64,000 nucleotides of DNA, taken from Aurantiochytrium sp. KH105 (Eukaryota > Sar > Bigyra > Thraustochytrida > Thraustochytriidae). Shown in pieces: positions 35,613 to 50,400 of this stretch; the stretch's first letter is position 1, and each line of letters begins with the position of its first letter. The stretch is taken from NCBI GenBank assembly GCA_003116975.1, contig BGKB01000041.1, forward strand, positions 124,001 to 188,000, read 5' to 3'. The translations under genes were made by a program, and so were the position numbers. Below the pieces are notes generated by a model that was not told where the DNA came from, did not search any database, and worked only from the letters and a program-made list of their open reading frames with translations.

Positions 35613-38600
35613 GCGAGTCCTGGATCCCGCCTCGCTCGCTTGGCGCCACTCCGCTCTCCGCGGCTGGCGGGCGCGGGCGCGGGGAGGGAAGAGAGGAGCA
35701 GGGGCCGCGGCGCGCAGAGAAGCAGCGGCGCGGGCGGGCGCGGGGCCGGCGGCGCGCGCGGGGCTGCGTGCTCGCTCGCTCGCTCGCTCGCGCGAAGGGC
35801 GCTCCGGCGACGCGCGAAGAAGCAGCAGAGAAGGAATTGGCGACGAAGCCGCTGCGCCAAGCGCCCCCTCCTTCCCCGGCCAGTGGACGCGGAGGGCACA
35901 CGCCCAGTGGCGCAGTGGCCGCTGCGGGAGAGTTGGCCTGTCGGAGATCCCGCAGACGCGCACCTTGGATTATTGGTGGCGGACTGCGCAACCCGTATTG
36001 TAGCTCTGACATTGGTTTCGAGAATCTTCCGATTCACTGAAGAAATTTGGGTGGGAAAGGGTGCAGTGTAATGTGAGGGGGAATTGTTGGTGTGGAGGGT
36101 GCCGTCCACCGAACTCAGACTGGCAAGTGTAGCTAAACTTGAATTTCACTTTTGGGTTGCGCAGATGAAAGCGCGCATGTGAATGACAATGAACGAATGA
36201 ATGCTCGCTCTGATTCGGCAGCTGCAGCCAGTGGCAGCTGCAGGCTTCTATCTCTCCTCTTTCTTCACCAGCCAGATGCTGCAGCTGCACTGATGATGAA
36301 ACCTACGCTTTCAGCAGTAGCTGGATCCCGCCAGCCCTTGTCCGTGAAGAGGCAGGCGATCGGCCAAGAAACGGTCTCATGATGTATGTTGTCCAAAGGA
36401 CTCGACTCGCAAAAAGAGAGAAGAATGCCGTTGGAAAAGGGGTTTCGCAGTTATAGTCGGGTCGCGTAACCCTTTTGTAACGAGATGCGTTCCAAGCTTT
36501 TGGCCGAAAGGAAAGAAATGTCGCCGTCGGCGTCGTCGTCGTCGTCGTCGTCGTTGTTGTTGTTGTCGTTGTTGTCGTCGCCGCCGTCGGTGCATTCGCC
36601 GAATCTCCAGAACTACTTGAATCGCCAGGTATCCTCCTGATCTATCTCTCTCGCTCGCGCGCGCGCACGCCCGCTCGCGAAACATCTTGCGTTGACAAGT
36701 ATGGCAGCCGAGAAAAGCGAGAACGAGGACTCCGAAGACTCCGACGACGAGGAAAACACGCAGACGAAGATGGACGAACGTGAGGACAGCAGCATAGGCT
36801 ACCAAGAGTCGAACTCCTCCTTCTCAGTAGTCGATGGAAACGCCGCCGAGGGGGACTGGGAACTCGTAGGCGAAGCGTCCAAAAAGGTCGTCACGGCGCA
36901 GCCTTTCCGCGACAATTCCGAAGAACCCTTTGCATTCCGAGCGGTCGCTAAGGCGCAACTTGAGGAGGAACTCGGTGATCACCCTGGCAAAGGGGTCATC
37001 TTGAAACGTGCGGCCAGCCTTCGACGTCAAGTTGCTTCCTTCCTGAGCGCACAATATTCGCTCGTTTCTGTTGAAAGGCGTGCCGCGCTAGACGCGAACG
37101 TGCGTCAAGCACTCCCTCGCTTGTTCTTTGTCGACGCGCATTGGATGAATCGACTCGATAATCGTGTTGCTCACGTGTGCAGGATACACCGTCTTTCTCG
37201 TCCTGCGGCTGAAGAAGTCGTAGTGCGTTCGTGGGGAAGACCTGTTCGTGACCTCGACGACCTTGTAACCTTTCTTAGTATGAACGGGTCATCCCAGGTG
37301 CCTTTGCAGAGCTCTAGCGCTTTGTCATCGACTATGTCGTCCTCGTCCATGCTTGTTTGTACTCAATCGCCATCCGTGACAGCGCAAGGCATGACGGACA
37401 GTTCCGACGAGGCAAAGACAAAGTCTTGCATACCCGTCTGGGTGGACTCCGATGAGCCAGCTACGAATTGGGGCGTGCTTGCAGCTGATAGTCTTCAAGT
37501 ACGCGATTACCTTTTTTCACTCTGTGCCAATACATTGGCTCGTACAATCATTTGCTCCAATGGACGTGAGTTCGTTCCGCAGCATGAGAAACTTCAAGCT
37601 TGGGGTCGCATACCACCTTTACAAATCTTAATTCAGTAGTAAATCTCTTTCATCACAAGTATTCTTCATTGGCTCTTTCCACTTTTCTGTGTAACTTGAA
37701 CTTTACCTCATCGAGAAAGAGGTCTGTCACAAGGGAGGTGAAATTAATGCGGTCATTCCGTTTTCCTTTTTCTTGTTTTGCTAAGTTTAGTTTTTGTTTC
37801 TGAAGGAGGCAAAGTCGTGCTCGATTTCTGGTCGTAACATCAAGGGTTTCCTTCAACATCGTCAAGCTCCAGCTCAATGTCAGTGTCCGTCTCAAGGCCC
37901 TCGATCCCGCTGTCCTTGCTCGGGATGGAGTCGCTTTCAGCACTCAAAAGAGGCACCTCCTCAGAAGGGTCCTCGGCTGTGGATACTTCATCGGCATCGC
38001 CCTTGCCGTACTGGGCCTCGTCGCCCTGTGCCGCAACATCGTCTGCGTCTCCCTCGGGTTCCTGTGCCGCCTCCACGGCAGGCGAGATCATCATAGGGTC
38101 ACTTGCAGCCGCAGCGAAAGCGTTTTTGACTTCCGCTCCGACGATTTCGTCGTTTGGATAGCGGAGGCCGCACTCTGCGCTGCCCGCCAGACATGCCTGC
38201 GAGACATCAAAGCCCTCGCGAGGATCAAACGACTTTGGCACGAGGCCCAGGAGAGTCAGACACGAGCCAACCATGATTAGCTGCTGCTGTGCTCGAAGAT
38301 ACAGAGGCTGGCCCTTTGACGTTGTCTCGGACACCATGACCAGCGAGCTAAACGTTCGGTCAATCATGCTTGCCAATCCGGATTCGATAGGCGGAACGAT
38401 GCTCAAAAAGTGTCGCGTAGGATCCTGCACGGTGAGCTCATTGACCTTGTTGATCATGTACTTCGCCAAGGGCTGAGCACGTTGTGTGGAAATAATCGAG
38501 CTGCCCTTGCTAAAAGATGGGTTGCCAACAAGGCGCCCACCCTTGTTCTGCTTAAGACGGTTGTACACGCCCCAGCCCTCGTGAAGATCAAGAAAGATGT

Positions 38601-41600
38601 GCGGTTTGAGGACTTCCACGACGGACCAGATTTGCTTTGCAAGTGAGCCAACGGGGCCTGCAACAGGAAAATTACGGTTCAGGTCCCGCTCTGCCTGCGC
38701 AACCTTGGGAATGTACCTGCCCTTGCCAACTCCACGCTCGTTGAGTCGCTCCACGACGACGAGACGTGCGTTCTGGAGCGTCCATTTCTGGCGAATAAAG
38801 TGCGCGGCAACGATGCCCGAGTGTTCATTCCCATGCACGCCAGCAACCACCATGATAATGGGATAGCATTGCGTGCGCTTTTTGCCTTCTCCCACCTGAG
38901 GCTCAATCACGTAAAAATAGCTAGCGTCGCCAAGGCGGCACCGCGTCGTTTCATCATCGGGCCCCAACCCGCGATCGATCTTGACGCAGTCCTGAAAGAC
39001 CCCATTTCCGCCGCCGCTCTTAAATTCGAGATGTTCACACGGCCTCGAAGCGCCCGTTTTGATTGCGTTTCGCACCTCATCTGCAGAAATCTGGTACGGC
39101 GTTTCCGCCGGTCCAGTGTCAGGTGCTGTTTGAGCGGTATTTGACGCGTCCGACGTCGATCGAGGGGTCAGTGACGCCTCAGAAGAAGTAGAGGAGGAAG
39201 CGGACGAAGAAGAAGAAGAAGAGGCAGAAGTTGTGGAGGTGGCGGAGGCGGACTTTGTTGTGGAAGAGGTGGACCGCTTGGCCGTTGTGGGCGACGAACC
39301 CTGCAACGCTTTTCGCTCGGCCTTGACGCTGAACGGTGTGATAGTGATGGAGCAAGGGTTGAAGGAGTCCTGATTATGACGCTCTTCCAGCTCGCTGAAC
39401 ATGAGCTCCCAACCGCGGTACTTGAAGCGCTTCGCCGCGGGCGTTGTGACGAGCTCAGGATACTCTTTGGAGAAAAGAGTGGCGGGAGCAGTCTGCACCT
39501 TGAGCACAAGATCAACCATGCTGTCCCAAGTCTCGGTAAACTCGGTAGCCATGTCTTTGTACACGGTAACGAGTGGGTTTGAGTTGGCCTCGAGCATGTG
39601 AATGCCGCCATCATCGTCAATGATCCAGTCGAGCGCGAAAATCTGATACACGCCCTTTTTGCGGAGTTTCATTGTCTGCCGCGACGCATGAAAAACGTAA
39701 CGCTGGACCTTGATTGCGTGCTCGCGAAACACCCGCCGCATGTAATCGGAAGGGAAGCCGGACTCGCGGTGCAATTGCTCCTCAAGGCGGGAGAACTCGT
39801 AAAAGTGGTCCGTTGTATTCTGCGAATCGGCGTTGGTGATGTGCGCGTCCACGTCAGAAACGTCCGAGGAGTACAGATTCGCAGCTTTGCGCGCGAATCC
39901 GTCGTGATAGAACACAAGGAGGGGATCGAGGCTTGCAATAAGCAAATACGAGCGCACGTCAAATTTATGGCCGCTGAGCAACGCTGGAGACAGATACGGC
40001 ATCGCAATGTACTTTTTCCCCGTGCCCGAGCACGCCGAATGCGAGACGCTGAGCTTGGCGCATCCTTGGTGTACCTTCATGCCCGCGCCATGCTGACCGC
40101 CGCTCGGCTTTTCAATCCACATTGCGTCGGGGTCGCGAGGGCATACGCGGTCAAAAAATGCACGGCATTCGGGCTCTTCCCAAAGCCGATACTGCGGCGG
40201 TTGCACGTTGAGATCATCGTATGAGCAGCCGAACTTGCTTGCAAAATCCGACCGGCAACGCAATTGATAGCCTTTGGTGCCGCCGAAGCAGCTCTGACCA
40301 CCATAGCCAATATTGTTCACGATCGCCTTGTGGTATCGTGATAGAACGTAGGCGGCTGTCTTTTGATCCTGCACCAAGATCCATGTAGCGAGAAGCGGTG
40401 CCATGGGAATGTTTGACCAGCCGCGCTCGCGTAGGAACTGAATCATGGGCCTGTAGTTGGTGACCCGTTTCTCCGTAACGCGATACGTCGTCACGATGCT
40501 TTTCTTGCGCAGGAGGACCTGCGGTTCGAGTTTGTTGTATGGCGAGTGGAGAAAGGCCTCTTGCGACGAGTCCACCACGACCGGAGATTGCTCCGGATTC
40601 TCGCCAAAGCTGGGACTATCTGGGTCGCCATCGACGGGCGGCTCCGAGTCCTCTGGCAGGGAATCTCCGTCGCCGCTGAGCGGGGCATCCGGATCGTCCT
40701 GATCTTCATACTCGAGCTCTGTAGCCTGTTGATTGCTCGCGCCCGACCTGGGCGGAGGTTTTGATTCCCTCAGCGTTGCATCCTTGCCCGAAGGACGAGA
40801 ATCGTCGAGACTGACCTTGCGAATGATGATCTCGCTGAGGTCATACTCCGGGTATCGGATCCTCACGTACTCGATGAGCTGCGACGCACCGCCGAGAAAC
40901 TTGCGCGAGTCCCCCGTGCGTAAAAAGAGCACAGGCGATGTGGTATGATACTCGGGCACCTGTTTCTCCAGCTTGCGAGCGCTCACCCAGCCGTCAAATT
41001 CCCGCTTTGAGTCGGCCGTCCACTTGTATTTCATGACCTCGGTCGGGTACGCTTCGACGAGGCCATCGAGGAGATCTTCTGCAAGCGCAGCGTACTTGCA
41101 ATTCTTTCTGCCTACGAGAATAAAGAACTGCACGCTGTTCATGGCCGCCCCATCGCCGCCGCCAGCGCCCACGCGGAGTCCGCTCCGGTCGATGAGGGTG
41201 GACCCGATGGACCCGACGCTGTCCATCATGTCAATCGTGTTCATCTCAAACCTGTGAATCGTGAACATCCACACGGCCAGGAGGCCTCCTACGACCGCGT
41301 ACATCCATCGCGGCGACCTCATGGTCCCCTCGCCTCCCCTCCTGCTCCGCCGCGCCCCGCCGCGCCCCGCCGCGCAAGCTCCCTGCCGCAGGCAAGCCAA
41401 GCAGACTCGCCTCGCCTCGCCGCGCGATGGTTCTCGTCGGCTCGCTTCAGATCGAGGCGGCGGCGGCCTCCCGCCGGTCCCGCCGGCCGACCTCGCGCCG
41501 CGCTGCCTCGAGCCCGCGGCCGGGCCCCGCGTCTGCGCGGCCTCCGCTCGGCCTCGCAGCGCCTCGCAGCCGTCGCGGCCTCGCGCTCGCCCGCTCGCTC

Positions 41601-43074
41601 GGGCGCGATCGTCGTTTGCTTTCGCTTGCTCGCCTTCTCTTCTGGCCTCCGCTCTTTCTCTCTAGTAGTCCTGCGTATCCAGGGAAAGCGCCAACGTTGA
41701 ACCGCCGGATGCTCTCGCCGCTCCGCATGGCGTCCGCGGCGTCGAGGTTTGCAAGGCGCGTCTTCGAGCGAAGCTGGTTCTTCCTTCGCGATGCTGCTCG
41801 GCGGGGACGACGCTGACGCTGGCGATGGCGAGGGAGGGCCTTGGCGTCGATGGGGTGAAGGCTCGCGCGCAGATCTGAGATGTGACGCAGGCCGAGGCAG
41901 GCCAGGGTGGGTCGACGTCATCAATGAATGCGAAGAGAATGGGGAAAGATGAAGGGGGGGGGGGGGGCTCTCGAAGAGTGATCAGCCGTGAGGATGACGG
42001 GCGCGAGCGAGCCACGAAAAGTGGAGACGAGATCTGATCGCAAGGAGTGTTCTCCGTACCTTCTTCGAGCAATAGAGCAGAGCATGTAAGCGAAACGTCA
42101 AGAGACTCTTTGTGATCAAGGTCAAGAAATGGTTGATGGCCCCAATCGGCTGTTCTTCCCATTCTTGCTCGTTCTAGGGCACAAGAAGCAAACACAAAAG
42201 GCAAATCAAAGCCTGATCAAAAGGAGAAGAAGGTAGGAATTTTACGAATCGAACGTGGCTCGCGTGCACGAAAAGTGGAGACGAGATCTGAGCGCAACGA
42301 GTGTTCTCCGTATCTGCTTCGAGCAATAGAGCAGAGCATGTAAGCGAAACGTCAAGAGACTCTTTGTGATCAAGGTCAAGAAATGGTTGATGGCCCCAAT
42401 CGGCTGTTCTTCCCATTCTTGCTCGATCTAGCGCACAAGAAGCGAACAAAAGGCAGATCAAAGCCTGGTCAAAAGAAGAAAAAGGTAGGAACTTTACAAA
42501 TCGACAGTAGTCACGTTGTGCGAGGAAGACCTACGACGCGCGTCTTCAGAGTCCATGCTTCCCACAGATGAGACGTTGCTGAGTTTGCGGAACGAGCTGA
42601 GACGCGCGCTTCCTCGAGGTGAGAGCGTCTGGGATACGCCAATGCTGCCAAGCTCGACGACGCGATCCCCCACACGACGAGAACGACTCTCGGGACTGAC
42701 AACAAAGTCTTCGTTCTCAGACTCGTCATCGAAAGCGCCGCCGCCTTCAGTGCCCGAATCCGTGACAAAGCCAAAGGCAGAGTCAGCGCTCAGCTTGCGA
42801 CTTGGGAGCACATCGAAGCCAGGTTGTGGGCCCGTGCTGTTAAGACTATGATTCTCTTTCCGCGTGAGCACCACAAGACCGCTCAAGGTGATGCATGTGC
42901 CCAGGAGAAACATGTTAATTTGTGTCGTGGTCGACTCCTCCCACTCGCCAAAATAGACAAGCCCACCCACGACGCCCGAGATAATCCTGTGAATTGAGAA
43001 TTTGTAAACAACATTGGATCAGTCAGATTGCCACCAAGGCAAAAGGAGTGCCCCACGAAAGCACTCTTTCTCTT

Positions 43075-43107
<33 letters not shown>

Positions 43108-46100
43108 AATACTTACCAGTAGCTTTGATACATGGGCATGACGTAGAGCTGATCGAAGCGCTTCATGGCGCCGTTCAAAAAAGTAATCTGCGTCAGGAGA
43201 CACGCCACCATGGCACAGATGATGAGATAGGTGTCAAGATGCAGAAAGACGTCGTCGCCCTGCGCGGCATCCTTGAGAAGCTCGACCGTGGACTTTGCAA
43301 AGAGAACGCTCTGCCCGCCGGTAATGCCAGCGAAGCCACACCAGCCCGTAAGTTCGAGCAGCTTCCAAAAAGTTCCCTGAAGATTCCGCTCCGAGACGTA
43401 ATGGATGAGGTAGTAATGCAGACCCAGGAGGAGTGGGACAATGATAAAATAGACATACATACGCGGTTTGCGGTACAGCTCGCGCAGCGTGTCGAGCGTG
43501 TATCCCTGTTCGTGGTGATTGGAAAAGATAACCGTGATGGCTGTGCCGAGGAAGATAAGTGCCACGGCGTTGATGTCATTACGGTCGTACGACTCCTCGA
43601 GCATGTACGAGGACATGTACAGGTTCCAAACAAGCGAGAGCGCCGCCAGCGGGGCGAGAAGACTTTGCGGAGCCATGCCAAAGGCGAAAAAGTCGAGAAT
43701 GTTACCCAATAGCATGCATACGAAGCCGGCCACCCACTTGGGCTGCCGCAGAGGCGAGACGTGCTCATTGCCCGGGGTGCACAGCGACACCTTTTGCAGG
43801 GCCAGGCCCAGGCAGACCAGGAACGAGGCCGCCACTGCCAGCGTGACGCCGCAAATGACGAAAAAGGTTTCCGGGCTCGCCAGCGCCGCCGCCTCCCCGC
43901 GCAGATCGACGCCGCTGCCGCTGTCTCCCGAGGNNNNNNNNNNNNNNNNNNNNNNNNNNNNNNNNNNNNNNNNNNNNNNNNNNNNNNNNNNNCTCATGGC
44001 CGCCATGAGCGCCGCCAGCAGCGCCGGGCGCCGCGCCGCGCCCCGCGCCCGGCCCCGCGCGGCGCGGCGCCCGGCCTCCTGCCGCTCCTGCCTGCGCGCC
44101 ATCTCGTGCACAGCGGCTCCGCGCGAAGCCATCGGGACTTGCTTCTGCCGCGGGTATTGTGTTTCTCGTTCCTGGTCCGAGTCCCGCGAGAGGCGCTTTT
44201 TGCTGGCATTCTTCATTTGCGCGCCGCGCCCGCAAGTGCGTTTTGGCGCTAATCCGCAGTGGCACGGCGCCTCGCGAAGCGAGCTTTCAAGCTCGGTTTT
44301 TTGGCGGTTGATCGACCGACCCCGAGACCGACGCCTTGACCGCCGATTTGGGGGCAAGTTGATGAACTTGAAGGCGACGCGCGGGAAGGGAGAGATGGAA
44401 AGACGAAGGGAGGGACGAAGACGGTGGGGAAAAAGCGCGTCGAGCTGGCTCGTGAAGTGAATGAAGGAAGACCTGAGAGATTGGTAGGGTATGGTATGGT
44501 ATGGTGTATAAGGCCTGGGAGGATAAAATCCATTCGGACCCACGTTCTCTTTCCCCACCCACAACGCACGCACGCACGCACGCACGCACCCACCCCCAAT
44601 CCCCGCAAGCTTTGCTTGAGGCGTCATTCGCAGTTGCGGCGTTCGGGGCTACGACTCGCGGTGGCCAGAGACTGCGATTTGCTAGAGAACATGGGTTGTG
44701 TTTTGGCGGGAAAAGAGCAAGTCGACATGTGTTTTCTAGAGAATGAGAGCCAACGACGCAGGACGCAGAACCCGTTTATCGATGGAGCTGCGTCAATTTT
44801 GTTTTTGAAGGGTATTTTGGGAAAAGAATGAGCATGAGACCGTATCGGTATACCGTTGTTTTCGACCTCGGTCATCCGTGGAAAAAGCAAGCTTTCAGGC
44901 AAACCTTCACTTGGATGAGAACAACGAGCCTGTTTATTGTGATTGTAGCATTCATGCCTATGCCAGGGCTGATCGATGTTGCGCAAAACTCGCATTTCGA
45001 CAAAATTTGTACGCTCTGATTTTATGCATTGGCACGATCTCGTGTTCTTATTCTTTTTCATAAACAAAAAAAACGAGACCCGCAGCCTCTCGTCGTCTGT
45101 ACAGCGACCGGCTCGACCGTCGTCACGGTGCCGCAGGGCTCGTTGTACTCCCCTCTCTTGGTTTGCGTCGAAGAACAAAGACCCTTGCAAAGAACGAAGA
45201 GAAAAACTCCTCACTCGCCTCACTAGCTCTGAGACAGCCATTTCCAAATCGCATTGTTTGGCCACGTCCGCGCGACGCGCGCGCGAAGAGGGATACCATG
45301 GGGAACCTCGCGTGCTGCGTGGAGCGCGAGGGATCGTCGGGCGACGCAAAGCAGCGCAAAGAGGCCTGGGACAAGGACAGCGCTGCCTTTGGCGCAGCCA
45401 GGGCCAAGTTTACTTCTGGGCCGCATGGAGGGGGGCAGCCGCAGACGGAGACCTGCGCAGCGTGCGGGCAGCGCGTCTTCGTTACCGACCGCGTTGTTGA
45501 CTCCAGCGGTCGACCTTTCCACAAAAGCTGTCTTCGGTGTCACGTGTGCAAGACGTCGCTTCAGGCGCAGCCTTACACCGTTGACAAGGAGGCAACGCGT
45601 GTTGCTGGCGGCAGCGGAAGCAAGCTAGCCTGCAGCCGACACGCTCCAGACAAGAAGAAACCCGTCAATGTCATTCAGGGTACAAACAAGATGGCCAAAA
45701 AGGAAAGCCATCGCCAAGTTTGCAATACTGAGGAGGTGGCTGCCCAAAAGGCACAAGTTCATGATACCTTGACGATGCTCATGAACGACTTTGTGCCCAC
45801 GTGCACACGCTGTGGCTTTGGCTTTGGGAAAAAGGACGAAATCGTCATTAATGGCATGCAAAAGTCGCATAAAGTGTGCCCCACCGCCGCCGACGCGAGC
45901 GTTGTGCATGTATCGCCTCGCGTCGTTGCCCACAGAGCTGACGACCGACTCGTATTGGCTGTGCGCGTGCCCTCTGCCTCCGACAAGTCATATACGTTTA
46001 TGTTTTGCCTCGACGAAGCTGATCGCGAGGCCCAGCTCCTTTCGAGCTCTGGTGCTGACCAGGGCGAGCAGGCCACCATTGCTCTCGTCTATCGCACTGA

Positions 46101-47162
46101 CGAGCGTGCCAACACCAAACGCGTGCGCGCACTTCCTCAAGAGAGTGGTTTCGACCCACAAAGCTTTCAAGGAGGAATTGAGTGCATGATCCGTGGCCAA
46201 GATGGATGGTCGACTGACTGCAGCTATTTTTCTGCCGTCAAGACTTCGGGTCATTGCCCTGAGGGGGTGATCCTTGCAGGCGCGGCGCAAATTGGCACCG
46301 AAAAAGTTGCCCTAGAGCTTTCCGTGGGAAAGAAAGCTGCACCAAAGCCTGGACTTCTCATTTCATCAAAAAGCAGCAAGGGTGTTCGCACGCTCGTAGC
46401 CTCGAAAGTTACAGATTTGCCAACTCCGACGGATGGCACGACCCCGTGCTTTTCTGTTGATGGAACAAAACTTGCATTTGAAACCTGGGACGAGGCAGCC
46501 CTTTGGCATCGCGCATTGTTGCGCTTGCAGAGCAGTGTCCTGCCGACGCTCGCCGCGCAGCACGCTGCGCTCTACGTCGGGCATTTATTCAAGAGCCATG
46601 GTGGAATGATGCTTCATCTCCAAATTCCTCTCGTCTTTGATTCGGCACCGCTCTCGCTTGCGTGTCCGGGCCCTATTTCGATGGACGTGACCCCGTTTCC
46701 ACTCTTGTCCCAAGAGTAAAACAAACATTGACTGCGAGTGACTTGATGAAGAGCAAAGTAGGTCGATTCACTTTCGTTTGAATACGCTGTGTAAAAGAGG
46801 TAAGGACTGCAGTCCTCTTTTTTATCGTTTGATTACAAATCCAAGTTCCAGACATAATCGATCGCATGACCTCCGTCTCAAAATCCAAACCAATATTATC
46901 GTGTGCAAGTTATGCATGCTACCTGCAAGAAGAAATCCACCATCCATCCATCCATTCATACATACATACGTACATCCATACATACATCCACTTCCCCCCC
47001 CCCCCCTCGTCCCCCTTTCGCTCCTCTTTTTCATTCCCTCCTCCACACGTACCCGCTCGTCCACGTTCTCCCGACGAGCGCTCGCTCGCTCGCCTGCTTG
47101 CTTGCTTGCTTGCAGCCTGCCTCTCTTTCCTTTCCCTCTTTGGGCTGGGAGACAAAGAGTGA

Positions 47163-47209
<47 letters not shown>

Positions 47210-47390
47210 CAATCGCCCGTCGCAATCGCCTGGTCAAAGAAACAAAGAAGCAAACCAGCAAAGTGCGAATCCCGCCTCACTTTTCACGCACGCCTCGCGC
47301 CTCGCGCTCCGGCACGCGGCCGTACAGACAGACCCGCGCGAAGGCAGACTCGGGGAGCGCGGCGGCGGGCCGAGGCCGCGGGCTCTACTC

Positions 47391-47429
<39 letters not shown>

Positions 47430-50400
47430 TGGGCGGAGCGCGCGCTCGCGTTGCTGGAGCAGCGCAGATCGGATCGGCGAGGGAGACGAGAGAGCCCAGC
47501 CCACCTGCGCACGCGCGCTTGCTCGCGTGCACGGTCGCTCGGCGAGGCGCGCGCGCGCTTGCTCGCGAGGGAGGGCGAAGGGGCGAGCGTACGGGGCGAG
47601 CGTACGCGCCGGCGGTCGCTCGCGCAGCTTCGAAGCTAGCTAGCCACGTCGTCTCCGAAGAATCGAAGGAGAACAAGAACAAGAAGTCGGCCTTGTATTG
47701 TAGGTGGGGGGCGTTCAGCCTCATAAAAAGCATACACATACGTTGAGCAGCAGAGGAGCGCGCCGTGGGTAAAGGGACGCAAGAATCATGGAGTGGAGCA
47801 ACTCCCTCGATTACCGCATGCTGAGCGATGGCTTCGTGGTCGCAATCGGTGTGCTGCTCGCGATGGCCGCCTCGTTCGTGACGTGTCTGGGCCTGAACCT
47901 GCAAAAATACGCGCTCTGCCTGCCGCAGAATGCGGACGTGAACCCCTGGCGGCAGCCGCGCTGGGTCATGGGCTTTTTGTGTGTGCTGGTGGGCAGCATC
48001 ATCGACTTTGTGGCTTTCGGTCTCGCGCCGCAGAGCCTGCTGGCGCCTCTGGCGGCGCTCTCGCTCATTTGGAATCTGGGCATGGCCAACTACATGCTCG
48101 ATGAACAACACACGTCGACTGACATCAAGGCCGTTTGCCTCATCTTTGTGGGCACTGCGCTCACGGTCGTCTTTGCCAACCACGAGGAAAAGGAGTACCC
48201 CTTTGAGACCCTGTTGGCTCTCTACAACGAGGAGCGTATGGCTGTGTACGGCGTGACGGTCCCGATTTTGCTGGCCATTCATTATGGCATGATCAAGATT
48301 GCCTCGTCCCCGAATGTGCCCTTTACGTCGCAACAGGCGAAAACATGCGAGATGGTCGGCTATGCGGGCTTTGCCGGCATTGTCGGCGGTCAAAGCGTTT
48401 TGTTTGCCAAAAGCACCATGGAACTTATCAAGGACGCGACGCACGGCGATGATGTCTTTTTGCACATTGAAACTTACATTGTTATTGTCCTCATGGCTGT
48501 CTGCCTTTTGACGCAGATCACTTTTCTCAACGGCGGCCTCAAGCGTTACGACTCCCTCTTTGTTGTGCCCGTGTACCAGAGCTACTGGATCATTTCTGGC
48601 GTCACCGGCGGTCTCGTCTACTTTGGCGAGTGGCAGGACTTTTCCACGGGCCAAATGGTCATGTTCATTCTCGGTACTCTCATCACGCTTGGAGGCATGC
48701 TGGTGCTTACAACCAAGGAGCACAAGAGCGACGATGACAGCTGCGATGATGACAGTGATGGTTATCTTCCTGTTCCCAAGCCGAGCGCACGGACGGCTTC
48801 GTCGCGCAGTCTTGCGGAAACCGACACGCTAGGCATTGATCTTCCCTCTTTGAACTCCTCGTACCGCCGCAGTCGTACTGGCAGTTCGGACGCAGAGTCT
48901 TCTGTATCGCTCAATACGGCTGCTACCAACGTTTAACCAACAACTCCGTTGGCACGCGCGATTGCGTCAGATGTGGCATGCCTTGCCGTCACGCTCGGCT
49001 CCATGTTTCGACGTTCGCTTTATGTTCAAGTACGTATCATGCTTTTTCTTGCAGCAGTGCACGCAGCACAGCGCCCACGAACGGGTGAGCTTGTGTAGCT
49101 GGTCTTTTATCTTTGTAGACCGTGACATCGAGTCGCGCACGACAAAGAGCTAATTTTTTTTGTTCACTCACACAGAATCATCTTTAAGGTAAAAATCTTT
49201 TTCTTACAATCGTATACTGGTATGAAGAAGAAAAGAAACGATGCATAAAATGCAGAGCTTAAATGCAAAGAGGGTGAGCTGGAAGCGACAGCATTAGTGC
49301 AAGACCTCAGCTCAGGTCAGTCTGACTTGAGTGCGAGCGCAGAAATTCAAGCGTTTACAAACATCAACTCAAACCATGCATTGTTGGAGTCATCAACGGC
49401 CGACGCCGACATCTTGTTGGGAGTCGTGTCGAAAAATTGAAACGACACGAGCGAAACCGAATAGATGAAGCAGAGAGCGACTGAAGTGAAAAAGAAAGCG
49501 TCGAAGCTGAGGTCAAATCTGGTAAGGATAGCGTCGTCGGCGAGTCCCAGCGAAAGAGCTTGGATAAAATGCGGATTTAGTCTTTCGAGACGATCTCACC
49601 TTCAAAAGACTCGGGGTGGGGCGGCACGGTTTCGGCTCCGGCTTCATCGGAAGCCAGCGCAGCACTTGCGCTTCCACGAACTAAGCTCTTCCGTTCTCAC
49701 GCGGGAACAGGGGAAGGAACGTACCCCACGTCGCTATCGAACCACTTCTAGATCGTGTGGTTGTCGTCTCTCTGCACGACAGCGAGAAGCTTTCCCTCTT
49801 CACGACCGAGGTATACTCCGAGCACGTCCTCACGCTCGAAGATTGCCTGAACTTAATCGGCGCCGAGACGCTTGATTCATGGGCTAGTGACCTTGGCTGC
49901 CAGCTTCTCTTCATCCCACTGCTACACGCCTGCGAGCTCCCCGTTCGGTACAGGCAAGCGCACCGACGCCATCCTCAGGGTTGACGTAAGTGGCGCGCGC
50001 GCTCGTTCTCCACCATGGCTCGATGGCTCGATGGCTCGATGGCACGTTGTTGCAATCTGCACTGCTGGCAAGACTTTTCAATCTCCAAGTCCTGCGGGCC
50101 AGCCAAGCTTACGCCATGCCACCCGGGGTGCCCGACCATCGCCAGCGTATGCTGGCTCCCGTGCCGTGTTTTCCCATACCTTCCGAGTCCGAAAATCAGT
50201 TCTTGTCCCGCGTCTGCGTACACAAAGTCTTGCTGCATGACGGGCCGAGGTCCCACCATCCATGCCAAGCCAGGCTGCGCACACTCTGTTTGTTTGTTTT
50301 GTTCGTTTGTTTGTTTATTTTGCTCGTTTGTTTGATTATTTGCTTGTTTGTTCCCTTGTTTTTTGTTGGTTGGCGAGACCGAGACCTCGTGCCGGGTGCA